Both the position numbers and the translations under genes were made by a program. The notes beneath the pieces were generated by a model, which was not told the DNA's origin, searched no databases, and worked only from the letters and a program-made list of their open reading frames with translations. From positions 2,910-17,933 of the forward strand of contig DEFL01000020.1 in the NCBI GenBank assembly GCA_002350845.1: a DNA stretch of 15,024 nt, read 5' to 3'. Within the stretch, counting starts at the first letter, position 1; the number at the start of each line of letters is the position of its first letter. Positions 7,626 through 15,024 of this stretch are shown here, piece by piece. This DNA comes from Christensenella sp. UBA2853. Lineage in GTDB: Bacteria; Bacillota; Clostridia; Christensenellales; Aristaeellaceae.

Positions 7626-7631
7626 AGGAGG
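7626..7631 (+). promoter_or_regulatory. Ribosome-binding site that decides between two Met codons
   Basis: AGGAGG directly follows the permease stop. It is only 2 bases from ATG 7634 but 8 bases from ATG 7640, so translation of the NHL protein should begin at 7640. Confidence 0.8.
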
Positions 7632-7639
7632 GCATGAGA

Positions 7640-9115
7640 ATGAAAACAATCATATGCTGTCTGCTTCTCCTGTGCCTGCTGCCTGCCGGTGCGCTGGCGA
7701 ATGATTCTCTTCCGTATGACTGCTACAACTATGACTACTGGAACAATATCCTCTATACGCCCGCGCCGTATGTCCCGGACGGGAGTCTCGGGGGAGCCGG
7801 CCTCATGTGGGAGGGAAGCCCGCTCGGCGCGTTCCGCTCCCCGCAGGATCTGTGCGTGTCCCCGGACGGAAAGATCTATCTCGCCGACACGGGAAACAAC
7901 CGGATCATTGTGATTGACGGCGGACTGAAGAATGTGCTCCAGGTGATTGATCATTTTGAGGCAGACGGAGCGGCGCAGACCTTTTCTTCGCCCACCGGCG
8001 TTGCCGTTTCCCAGAACCGGCAGCTGTATGTGGCGGATTCCCAGAACCACCGCATTGTCGTGCTCGAGCTCGACGGCACGTTTGTCAAGTATGTTCAGAA
8101 CCCGCAGAGCGAGGTGCTCGATGAGGGCTATATCTTTACCCCGCTCAAGGTATCCGTGGACTATGCGGACCGCGTGTACTGCGTGGCCCAGAACATGTTC
8201 CAGGGCATCATGGTGTTCACAGCGGAAGGCGATTTTACCGGCTTCTTCGGCACCATCAGCGTGAAAATCAGCCTGTGGGAAAAATTCTGGCGGAAGTTCT
8301 CGACCAAGGAAGAGCGATCCAAGCAGCAGTTGTTTATTCCCACAGAGTTTACCGGCATTGACGTGGACGATGAAGGCTTTGTGTACGCCTCCAACAAGGA
8401 TACCGACGGCATGCAGGCCGTGCGCAGGCTCAATCCCAAGGGACAGGACGTCATCCGCAAGGGCCTCAAGGAAAACCTCGGCGGCGACCTGGTCTTCGGC
8501 ACGGTTGGCAATTACTCCGGGCCCAGCCAGATTGTGGACGTGGTGTACCGGGATCACGGCATCTATTCGCTGCTCGACGCCCGGCGCGGGCGGGTGTTCA
8601 CCTACGATCATGAAGGCAACCTGCTGTATATCTTCGGCGGGATCGGCACGCAGGAGGGCACCTTCCGCACACCGGCCGCCATCGAACAGCTGGGCAGCCG
8701 CCTGCTGGTGCTCGACGCACAGCAGGGCAATGTGAACATCTTTTCCGAGACCGAGTACGGAAGGCTGATCAATCAGGCGGTGAGCCTGCGGTACAACGGC
8801 GACGAAGCCCTGGCGGTCCCGCTGTGGAGCGAAGTCCTCCGGCTGGATGAAAACAATGAGCTGGCCAATGCCGGTATCGGCAAGGCCTACCTTTCTGCCG
8901 GGGACAACGAAAAAGCCATGACCTATCTGCGCCGCGGCATGAACCGTGCCTACTATTCCGTGGCATTCAAGCGCTGGCGGAATGAGGCGCTGCGCGGGAA
9001 TATCAGCTGGTTCCTCACGACGCTCATCGTGCTGATTGTGCTCATTGTCGTGATCCGGCGCGTGATCCTGCCCAGAAGAGCGGCCAGACGGAAAGAAAGG
9101 GGGCATGCGGCATGA
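7640..9115 (+). CDS. Membrane-anchored extracellular NHL-repeat propeller with TPR-like stalk
   Basis: A 491-residue protein with a signal peptide (about 1-20, cleavage after ALA), an NHL/beta-propeller region (about 62-370), a TPR-like helical stretch (about 390-440) and a single C-terminal membrane helix (about 455-477) followed by a very basic tail. The propeller shows repeated NHL signatures: FRSPQDLCVSPDGKIYLADT then NNRIIVID, and SPTGVAVSQNRQLYVADSQN then HRIVVLE, with weaker blades after these. The TPR part reads ALAVPLWSEVLRLDENNELA followed by GKAYLSAGDNEKAMTYLRRG. Predicted topology is propeller and TPR outside, Arg-rich tail inside. NHL propellers usually bind proteins, RNA or sugars, and TPRs bind proteins, so a scaffold or sensor role is likely, but no enzyme motif is visible. 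The stop overlaps the next start by 4 bases (ATGA), implying tight coupling with the YIP1 protein. Domain reading is firm; role is not known. Confidence 0.85.
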   Translation: MKTIICCLLLLCLLPAGALANDSLPYDCYNYDYWNNILYTPAPYVPDGSLGGAGLMWEGSPLGAFRSPQDLCVSPDGKIYLADTGNNRIIVIDGGLKNVLQVIDHFEADGAAQTFSSPTGVAVSQNRQLYVADSQNHRIVVLELDGTFVKYVQNPQSEVLDEGYIFTPLKVSVDYADRVYCVAQNMFQGIMVFTAEGDFTGFFGTISVKISLWEKFWRKFSTKEERSKQQLFIPTEFTGIDVDDEGFVYASNKDTDGMQAVRRLNPKGQDVIRKGLKENLGGDLVFGTVGNYSGPSQIVDVVYRDHGIYSLLDARRGRVFTYDHEGNLLYIFGGIGTQEGTFRTPAAIEQLGSRLLVLDAQQGNVNIFSETEYGRLINQAVSLRYNGDEALAVPLWSEVLRLDENNELANAGIGKAYLSAGDNEKAMTYLRRGMNRAYYSVAFKRWRNEALRGNISWFLTTLIVLIVLIVVIRRVILPRRAARRKERGHAA

Positions 9116-9747
9116 AAAAAGGAATTTTCAGCGGTGAAAAATGGAAGTACCTTTTCTATACCGTGAGCCACCCCAACGACGGGTTTTACTGGATCCGGCA
9201 TCAGGACAGAGGCAGCGTCAGCATTGCGGTCCTGCTGGTGATCCTGTACGGCGTGTGCTTTTCGATGAACAGGATCTATGCAAGCTTTGTGGTCAACGAC
9301 ATTGAGCCGCGGACCGTGAACTCCATTGCTGAACTCGCCGGCGTTGCGATCCTGTTCCTGGTTCTGTGTGTGGGCAACTGGTCCGTGACCTGTCTGATGG
9401 ACGGCGAGGGACGCTTTAAGGACATTGTGATCGCCATCGGCTATTCGATGCTGCCCGTGATCGTGGCCACGACAGCCGCCACACTGATCTCCCAGGTGGT
9501 CGCGGAAAACGAGGAAGCCTTTTATACCATCCTGATCGGGATCGGAACGGCGTACACCGTGATCATGATGCTCATCGGCATCATGCAGATTCACAACTAT
9601 ACCCTGGGCAAGACGCTGATCACGCTGTTCCTGACCGTGATCGCCGTGCTGATCATCATTTTCCTTGCCCTGCTGGTCATCAATTTTATCACCCAGGTGT
9701 ACAGCTTCCTGAGAAGCATCTACATCGAACTGATTTTCAGGATTTGA
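9112..9747 (+). CDS. YIP1-family five-helix membrane protein
   Basis: A 211-residue integral membrane protein with a cytoplasmic N-terminus (PNDGFYWIRHQDRGS at 21-35) and about five helices (36-58, 74-92, 104-126, 136-160, 166-192). It has the pattern of bacterial Yip1-domain proteins: a GEGRFKDI loop after helix 2 (98-105) and YSMLP (111-115) in helix 3. In eukaryotes Yip1 proteins act in vesicle transport; the bacterial members have no settled role. AAAGGGGG (9097-9104) about 7 bases before the ATG is a good ribosome site. The start lies inside the end of the NHL gene and the DUF5696 gene follows 16 bases later, so the three products are probably made together and may form one membrane complex. 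Confidence 0.82.
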   Translation: MKKGIFSGEKWKYLFYTVSHPNDGFYWIRHQDRGSVSIAVLLVILYGVCFSMNRIYASFVVNDIEPRTVNSIAELAGVAILFLVLCVGNWSVTCLMDGEGRFKDIVIAIGYSMLPVIVATTAATLISQVVAENEEAFYTILIGIGTAYTVIMMLIGIMQIHNYTLGKTLITLFLTVIAVLIIIFLALLVINFITQVYSFLRSIYIELIFRI

Positions 9748-9763
9748 GAGGAGGGAAGGCAGT

Positions 9764-12361
9764 ATGGAAAATGCAGAAAACACAGCGCGTCTACCTTCCT
9801 CTGTCAAGCGGATCCTGTGGATCCTGCTGGCCGTGCTGATCCTGGCCCTGGGTGCTGTGATCGGCTGGTATGTCCTTCACTTCAGAAATTATGACGCCTA
9901 TAAAGCCATCCCTCTCCAGCCTGCGGCGTACACGGAAGGCAAAGAGTTTGAGCCGCTTCAGGACAGCCTGAAAGCGGTCCCGGGTTTTCAACTGGCCGCC
10001 GAGAATGAGAACATGGCGCTGTACTTAAAGGAAAAAACGGCGGAAGTGGCCGTCTATGATAAGGCGACCGGGAACACCGTGTATTCCAATCCGCCCGCGG
10101 CCGACAAGGATCCCGTGGCGAAAGCGTCCAATCTGGAAAACCTGAAAAGCCAGTTTATTCTCAGCTACCTGGACGGCAATGCCAAGGAAGGCACACCCTG
10201 GAACTCCTACGCCAAGTCGGTTTCGTCCGGCCAGGTCTCCTTTGAATCCATTGAAAACGGCGTCCGCGTGATCTACCTCATGTCCAATGAGAAGATGATG
10301 CTGGTCCCGGATCAGCTGAATCAGGAATGGTATGACATTCTTTCCAACACCGGGAAAAAGCAGGCCAAGAAAAGCTACGTTCTCAATGAGGAATCCGGGC
10401 TCTATGAAATCAAGACGCAGGGCGTGACCGCCCGCAACCGTCAGCAGATTGATGCCGACGCGCGCGAGGCCGGGTTCACCATGGAAGATTATGAGGCCAT
10501 GCAGGCCCTGCGCCAGACCGAAGCGGATGATGAGGAACAGGCGGAAACGCTTGCCTTTACGGTGACGCTCGACTGGACACTGAAGCCCGACGGCGTGCAG
10601 GTCACACTGCCCTATGGCGGCATCAGCGAGTCCGGCAACGGCCAGATCCGAACCATTCAGCTGCTGCCCTTCTTCGGGGCCGCGGGGAGCGAGGAACAGG
10701 GCGACCTGGTGATTCCCGAAGGCAGCGGCGCCCTGATCCATTTTAACAATGGAAAAAACACCGCAGCGCAGTACAATAAAAACATCTATGACCTGGACCT
10801 GGTGGACAGCGACCTGACCGCCACCCAGAACCTGCAGACAGCGCGGCTGGCCCTGTTCGGCATCTGCCGGGAGGATGCGTCCATCCTGGCCACCTGCGAA
10901 CGCGGCGCCTCGCTCGCGAGCATTTCCGCCGATGTATCCGGCCGGAACAACAGTTACAATTACGCCTACTTTACCTTTGCCCTCCGCAGAACGGATACGC
11001 TGGTCATTTCCGGTGAAAGCGTGATCGTTGCGGAAAAAGACATGTATCCCGTGGACTGCTCCGTGCGCTATACGCTCCTGCCTCAGGAAGACAAGGGCTA
11101 TTCCGGGATCGCGAAGGCATACCGTGAGCGCCTGAAGCAGGAAGGCGTGCTGGCGGAGGCAAGCGGAGATACACAGGATATTCCCTTCTTCTATGACGTG
11201 ATCGGCGGAGTCAAGGAAACGGCGCACTTCCTGGGCATCCAGTACCTGCGGGTGCTCCCGATGACCACCTTCTCCCAGGCGGAGGAGATGATCGCGGAAT
11301 TCAAGCACCAGGGCATTACCAACCAGCGGATGAACCTGCAGGGGTGGATGAACGGCGGCTATTACCATGACCCGGTGAACCGCCTGAAGGTGCTCGGACA
11401 GTTGGGCGGAGAAAACGGGCTGAAGAGCCTGCTGGGCGCCATGAAGCGCAGCGGAGGAACCGTCTATCCGGACCTGTCGCTGCAGCAGATCTCCGATATC
11501 GCCAAAGGCTTTACGCCAAGCGAGGAAGCCTCAAGGTATTACGCACAGGGCTATGTGGTGAACCTGGCGCGGATCAGCCCGGTCTCCCTTCGCCGTACCG
11601 ACACGATGGGGTACCGGGAGCTCGGATTCAAGCTTCTGTCTCCCAAGTTCCTCACGCGCTATGCCGAGCAGATTCGGAAGCATGCCGACCGCCTGGGATT
11701 GGAAGCCCTTTCCCTGCGCGACCTGGCCAATGAACTGCACGCTGACAAGCGGCGCACCAATGTGATCAGCCGCGAGGCGGCGCTGGATCTGGTGCGCAGC
11801 GCATTTGGCACCATCTCAGAGGGCGGACGGGAACTGCTGGTGTCGGGCGGAAATGATTACAGCCTGGCCCATGCACGGTATATCATCAATGCCCCTGTCC
11901 AGGCTACGCCTTATCCCATCCTCGATGAACAGATCCCGCTGTGGGAAATGATCGTTCACGGCTCGATTGACTATGCCGGCAGCGCGATCAACATGACGCA
12001 GAGTGAAAGCCGGCAGGTCGACCTCCTGCATCTGATCGATTACGGTGCTTCCATCCATTACACATTCACCTGGCGCGATGCCGCTGAAATGAAATACACC
12101 GGGCTGAACGGCCAGTATGCGACCACCTTCTCCGCCTGGAAGGATCAGGCGGTCGAGGATTACAACTATGTCAACGGTGCCCTCAGCCATGTGTCCGGCG
12201 CGGCCATGCTGTCGCATGAGAAGCTGTCCGACACCCTGTCGCTCAGCACGTATTCCAACGGCGTCAGCATCTATGTGAATACCGGCAGTACAGCGGCCCG
12301 GGCCGGCGGCCATACCGTCAAACCGTTCGATTATCTGGTGGTGGGAGGTGAGGCACAGTGA
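9764..12361 (+). CDS. Membrane-anchored DUF5696 protein, possible glycosidase-like surface protein
   Basis: An 865-residue protein with one N-terminal membrane helix (about 17-40, preceded by KR) and the rest predicted outside. A beta-rich region (about 50-460) holds a segment like sugar-enzyme N-terminal sandwiches: IRTIQLLPFFGA then LVIPEGSGALIHFNNGK and NIYDLDL. From about 480 to 790 the pattern fits an alpha/beta barrel: IQYLRVLPMT, MNLQGWMNGGYYHD (Asp536), GGTVYPDLSLQQ, LEALSLRDLANELHADKR (Asp653, Glu657), LLVSGGNDYSLAHA, then WEMIVHGSIDYAG. I recall this shape as the DUF5696 family, which commonly sits beside YIP1 and sugar-transport genes in Firmicutes. Acidic residues on predicted strand ends (Asp536, Asp653, Glu657) are candidate catalytic groups, but that is inference. 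GAGGAGGGAAGG before ATG 9764 is a strong ribosome site. The stop overlaps the next permease start by 4 bases (GTGA). It could process or hold oligosaccharides at the membrane before import. Confidence 0.75.
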   Translation: MENAENTARLPSSVKRILWILLAVLILALGAVIGWYVLHFRNYDAYKAIPLQPAAYTEGKEFEPLQDSLKAVPGFQLAAENENMALYLKEKTAEVAVYDKATGNTVYSNPPAADKDPVAKASNLENLKSQFILSYLDGNAKEGTPWNSYAKSVSSGQVSFESIENGVRVIYLMSNEKMMLVPDQLNQEWYDILSNTGKKQAKKSYVLNEESGLYEIKTQGVTARNRQQIDADAREAGFTMEDYEAMQALRQTEADDEEQAETLAFTVTLDWTLKPDGVQVTLPYGGISESGNGQIRTIQLLPFFGAAGSEEQGDLVIPEGSGALIHFNNGKNTAAQYNKNIYDLDLVDSDLTATQNLQTARLALFGICREDASILATCERGASLASISADVSGRNNSYNYAYFTFALRRTDTLVISGESVIVAEKDMYPVDCSVRYTLLPQEDKGYSGIAKAYRERLKQEGVLAEASGDTQDIPFFYDVIGGVKETAHFLGIQYLRVLPMTTFSQAEEMIAEFKHQGITNQRMNLQGWMNGGYYHDPVNRLKVLGQLGGENGLKSLLGAMKRSGGTVYPDLSLQQISDIAKGFTPSEEASRYYAQGYVVNLARISPVSLRRTDTMGYRELGFKLLSPKFLTRYAEQIRKHADRLGLEALSLRDLANELHADKRRTNVISREAALDLVRSAFGTISEGGRELLVSGGNDYSLAHARYIINAPVQATPYPILDEQIPLWEMIVHGSIDYAGSAINMTQSESRQVDLLHLIDYGASIHYTFTWRDAAEMKYTGLNGQYATTFSAWKDQAVEDYNYVNGALSHVSGAAMLSHEKLSDTLSLSTYSNGVSIYVNTGSTAARAGGHTVKPFDYLVVGGEAQ

Positions 12362-13278
12362 GCGCTGCCAAAAAGAGGAAATTCCGCCTGAACTATGAAC
12401 AGCGCAATGCGATGCGCGGCTATGCCTTTATCCTGCCGTGGCTCATTGGTTTTCTCGTCTTCTATGCGGGATGTCTGTTCCAGCTGGTCCGGTTCAGCGT
12501 CATGGACATCAAAATTGATGCGACGACCGGCACACGCCTGGACACGTTTGTGGGGTTTGACAACTTCATCACCGCGTTTACAGCCCACGCCAGTTTCAAG
12601 CAGGTGCTGACCTCCTCCCTGATCGATATGGTCATTGACCTGCCCCTGATCATCTTTTTCAGCCTCTTTGTCGCGCTGCTTCTGAACCGCAAGTTCCGGG
12701 GCCGCGCACTGGTTCGCGCCATCTTCTTCCTCCCCATTATCCTGAGCGCGGACGCCGTGGGCTCGGCCATTACAAGGGCGACGGAGCTCATGAACAACGG
12801 TGTGTCCGCGCAGGCGGCGGAAATGGCCGGAGGCGGCGCGGTCTCTGTAAGCTACTATATATCGCTCTTCGGGGACCTGGCCATCCCGCCCACGATCCTG
12901 GAATACCTCGTCGGCGCGGTCAACCGCATCGCCAGCATTATCAAGGGCTCCGGCGTTCAGATCATCCTGTTCATCGCCGCGCTCCAGTCGATCCCAGGCT
13001 CCCTGTATGAGGTGGCGAAAATCGAAGGCGCGACCGGCTATGAGACGCTCTGGAAAGTGACGGTGCCCATGGTGATGCCGCATATCATCACCAATACCAT
13101 CTATACCCTGGTGGACCGGTTCACGACCAGCGAAGTGATGCGCCTGGCCAATGAAACCTACCAGAAATACAATTACGGTCTGTCTTCCGTGTTTTCTCTG
13201 GTCGCGACCACGGCGACCATCCTGATTCTGGGCGTGATCGTTTATCTGCTCAACAAGCGCGCCTTCTATTACAACTGA
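12358..13278 (+). CDS. Sugar ABC transporter permease, second pair, MalF-like subunit
   Basis: A 306-residue membrane subunit with a basic N-terminus and six or so helices (first about 21-46, second about 87-110, third about 118-135, last about 278-299). The EAA loop reads EVAKIEGATGYETLWKVTVP from Glu218, with Val-Ala and Ile-Glu-Gly replacing the usual Ala-Ala and Ile-Asp-Gly. Between the third helix and the LQSIPGSLYE segment lies a loop of about 65 residues (136-198), probably partly outside the cell. The start codon is GTG, overlapping the DUF5696 stop; GGGAGGTGAGG (12343-12353) upstream supports it. It is the partner of the next gene. Only distantly similar to the first pair, so this is not a recent duplication. 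Confidence 0.9.
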   Translation: MSAAKKRKFRLNYEQRNAMRGYAFILPWLIGFLVFYAGCLFQLVRFSVMDIKIDATTGTRLDTFVGFDNFITAFTAHASFKQVLTSSLIDMVIDLPLIIFFSLFVALLLNRKFRGRALVRAIFFLPIILSADAVGSAITRATELMNNGVSAQAAEMAGGGAVSVSYYISLFGDLAIPPTILEYLVGAVNRIASIIKGSGVQIILFIAALQSIPGSLYEVAKIEGATGYETLWKVTVPMVMPHIITNTIYTLVDRFTTSEVMRLANETYQKYNYGLSSVFSLVATTATILILGVIVYLLNKRAFYYN

Positions 13279-13292
13279 GAGGGGGAAGAAAC

Positions 13293-14264
13293 ATGGCAAG
13301 CGCAAAGAAACAGCGGATTTCCTGGCAGTCAATGAATGCTTCTTCCCGGTCTCTGGACCAGAAGAGCCGCGCGGTCAACGGCGTCAAGAACACACTGCTC
13401 GGCCTTTTCCGGTTTGTGATTATCGTCGGCATCAGCTATGTCATCCTGGCCCCTGTGATCGGAATCATTGCCCATTCCTTTTTCTCCCGTCAGGATTCCA
13501 TCAATCCCATGGTGTTCACCGTGCCCATCAATCCGACGCTGGAACGCTACACGATGGCGGTCAAGTATCTGGATTACCTCCCGATCCTGGGCAGGACCCT
13601 GCTCTATGTCTTTGGCGTCACCCTGATCCAGCTCCTCATCTGCTCCATGGTCGGGTACGGGTTTGCGCGCTATCAGTTTCCGCTCAAGAAACTGCTCTTC
13701 GGATGCGTGGTGGTCATGATCGTGGTGCCGCTGAACACCATTCAGTTCCCGCTGTACATGACCTTCCGTTATTTCGGGATTGGTTCAAACACGGTGAACC
13801 TGCTGAAAACCCCGTGGCCTACGGTCATCCTGTCCGTGTTCGGATGCGGCCTGCGCTCAGGTCTGTACATCTACATCTTCAATCAGTTCTTCCGCGGCCT
13901 GCCCAAAGAAATTGAGGAAGCGGCTCTGGTCGACGGCGCCGGATCGTGGTATACCTATTTCCATATCATGCTGCCCAATGCAGCCCCGGCCCTGATCACC
14001 GTGGCGGTCTTCTCCATTGTCTGGCAGTACAATGATTCGTTCTTTGCCAACACCTTCAATATTTCCGATTCCATCATCCTGACCAGAAAGCTGGATTCGC
14101 TGATCAACGTGATTGCCAATGCTGAGAAAATCCTTACGATCAGCGAGCAGCAGCTGTACTTTGACGCCGGCGTCGTGCTGGTGCTTCTCCCCGTGGTCAT
14201 CATTTACCTGGTGCTGCAGCGCCGCTTTATCGAAGGCGTGGAGCGCTCCGGCATTGTGGGATGA
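13293..14264 (+). CDS. Sugar ABC transporter permease, second pair, MalG-like subunit
   Basis: A 323-residue permease with a cytoplasmic N-terminal extension of about 40 residues and six helices. The EAA motif is canonical, EAALVDGAGSWYTYFHIMLP from Glu209, followed by APALITV. GAGAGGGGGAAG sits just before the ATG, 14 bases after the partner gene ends. The sequence FFANTFNISDSIILTRKLDS lies in the outward segment before the last helix. No ATPase gene adjoins. A second binding protein for this pair is not seen in the window unless the next gene or one beyond the edge supplies it; the large binding protein upstream might serve both pairs. Confidence 0.9.
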   Translation: MASAKKQRISWQSMNASSRSLDQKSRAVNGVKNTLLGLFRFVIIVGISYVILAPVIGIIAHSFFSRQDSINPMVFTVPINPTLERYTMAVKYLDYLPILGRTLLYVFGVTLIQLLICSMVGYGFARYQFPLKKLLFGCVVVMIVVPLNTIQFPLYMTFRYFGIGSNTVNLLKTPWPTVILSVFGCGLRSGLYIYIFNQFFRGLPKEIEEAALVDGAGSWYTYFHIMLPNAAPALITVAVFSIVWQYNDSFFANTFNISDSIILTRKLDSLINVIANAEKILTISEQQLYFDAGVVLVLLPVVIIYLVLQRRFIEGVERSGIVG

Positions 14265-14279
14265 CGGCCTGAATTCGTT

Positions 14280-14298
14280 ACTCTGCCCACAGAGTGGG
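14280..14298 (+). promoter_or_regulatory. Two mutually exclusive small hairpins between permease and secreted-protein gene
   Basis: ACTCTG-CCCA-CAGAGT (14280-14295) and CCCAC-AGA-GTGGG (14286-14298) overlap and cannot form together. The second is followed by TTTAAATCATT, a weak terminator-like tail. In the 62-base gap this may trim or stabilise the message or tune expression of the secreted protein downstream. The stems are only 5-6 bp. Confidence 0.35.
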
Positions 14299-14326
14299 TT
14301 TAAATCATTACAAGGAGGCTATCACC

Positions 14327-15024
14327 ATGAGAAAAGTCCTTTCCTGGTTGCTGATTGTCACCATGACAGTCGGTCTGTGCGCGTTTGCTTCTGCGGAAAC
14401 AGCAGCTGTCGACAAGATTGACTTTGCCGACGAAGCGTTTGGTTTCCTGGGCATTGCCACTGCCAAAGGCAACGCAGATGCCGCGGCCGAGCTTTCCGTT
14501 GTCGATTATCAGGGCGCAAAAGCACTGAAGATCGACTCCAAGAGCAAGGCCCCGTATGTGGCCTTCAATATTGAAGGCCTGCTGGGTGACCAGCTGTCCA
14601 AGGTGCGCGCCATCAGCGCGACCTACGGCATTGATGAAGCGGGCCCCGACGGCAAGTTCTACGCGACTTCCGGTGTCGTCTACACCTACACCGGCGAAGA
14701 AAACGTGGAAACCAAGCATGACTGGAGCGTTTATCTTGCCAAGAAGAACCCGCGCACCATCGTGACCAAGCTCGATGAAAACGAAGTCTTTGTTCCCGGC
14801 ATGAACAATTCCCTGGTCATCTCCAAGGAAACCGATAACTGCCTGACGGCCACCGGAACCGGCCTGGCTGTGTATCTGACAGATATTCAGTTCCTGGACG
14901 CCGAGGGCAACGCACTGCCTCTCGACCTGACGGCTGTCTATGAGAGTGCCGATACCGGCCGCGATACCTCCAACCTCTTTGCCCTCTCCAATCCTGTGAC
15001 CTTCGCAGGCTTTGAGACCACCGG
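14327..15024 (+). CDS. Secreted beta-sandwich-like protein, 3' end beyond the window
   Basis: At least 232 residues are visible, with no stop before the window edge. AAGGAGG (14312-14318) lies 8 bases before ATG 14327. Residues 1-23 are a signal peptide with cleavage likely after ASA; the Cys in it has no proper lipobox. The mature part is beta-rich: KIDFADEAFGFLG, then AELSVVDYQGAKALKID, APYVAFNIEGLLGDQLSKVR, a Tyr-rich strand (FYATSGVVYTYTGEEN) and LAVYLTDIQFLDAEGNALPL. Strand order and length resemble galactose-binding-fold carbohydrate modules, but I cannot assign a family. By position, as the last gene seen after a permease pair, it could be a surface sugar-binding protein or the front of a larger enzyme or binding protein. 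The gap of 62 bases with its own hairpin suggests partly separate control. Confidence 0.75.
   Translation, partial: MRKVLSWLLIVTMTVGLCAFASAETAAVDKIDFADEAFGFLGIATAKGNADAAAELSVVDYQGAKALKIDSKSKAPYVAFNIEGLLGDQLSKVRAISATYGIDEAGPDGKFYATSGVVYTYTGEENVETKHDWSVYLAKKNPRTIVTKLDENEVFVPGMNNSLVISKETDNCLTATGTGLAVYLTDIQFLDAEGNALPLDLTAVYESADTGRDTSNLFALSNPVTFAGFETT

Noticed and set aside
7418..7639. Long N-terminal extension of the NHL protein frame into the permease gene
   Set aside because: It overlaps the permease in another frame, reads as low-sense Arg/His-rich sequence, and the signal peptide begins at 7640 after AGGAGG.

Overview
This window reads as a carbohydrate-capture locus of a fairly GC-rich gut- or rumen-type Clostridia member (Bacillota). 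That is suggested by strong AGGAGG-type ribosome-binding sites, large ABC substrate-binding proteins with appended carbohydrate-binding domains, sugar permeases without a dedicated ATPase, and the YIP1 / DUF5696 / NHL accessory genes, which I recall mainly from Bacillota. Genus or family cannot be fixed from the sequence.

Left end (1-1250). On the minus strand is a small lipoprotein gene (about 130 residues, 161-553) that is broken in two places by single-base differences. It ends in a convincing intrinsic terminator (103-138, minus strand). A gene-poor stretch of about 700 bases follows, containing a GC-rich island (about 630-975) with no recognisable coding sense. Next come an AT-rich promoter region with an 8-bp inverted repeat and a leader of about 160 bases carrying hairpins and a T-tract.

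Operon (1251 to the window end, all plus strand). Ten genes follow with gaps of 1-62 bases or 4-base overlaps and no obvious strong terminator: (1) secreted CBM35-like + GH26 endo-beta-mannanase; (2) a 994-residue secreted ABC substrate-binding protein with two N-terminal jelly-roll domains, a helical linker and a C-terminal SBP domain; (3, 4) a pair of sugar ABC permeases; (5) an extracellular NHL-propeller/TPR protein with a C-terminal membrane anchor; (6) a five-helix YIP1-family membrane protein; (7) a membrane-anchored DUF5696 protein that looks like a beta-sandwich plus glycosidase-type barrel; (8, 9) a second pair of sugar ABC permeases; (10) the start of a secreted beta-sandwich-like protein that runs off the window.

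Working model (inference): the mannanase cuts mannan or glucomannan outside the cell, the large binding protein captures oligosaccharides through carbohydrate-binding and SBP domains, and one or both permease pairs import them using an ATPase encoded elsewhere. The three-gene membrane module NHL-TPR / YIP1 / DUF5696 sits between the two permease pairs, with start/stop overlaps at its internal NHL-YIP1 junction and at its junction with the second permease pair. It is the least understood and most interesting part: it could be a cell-surface scaffold, an oligosaccharide-processing complex, or a sensor tied to transport.
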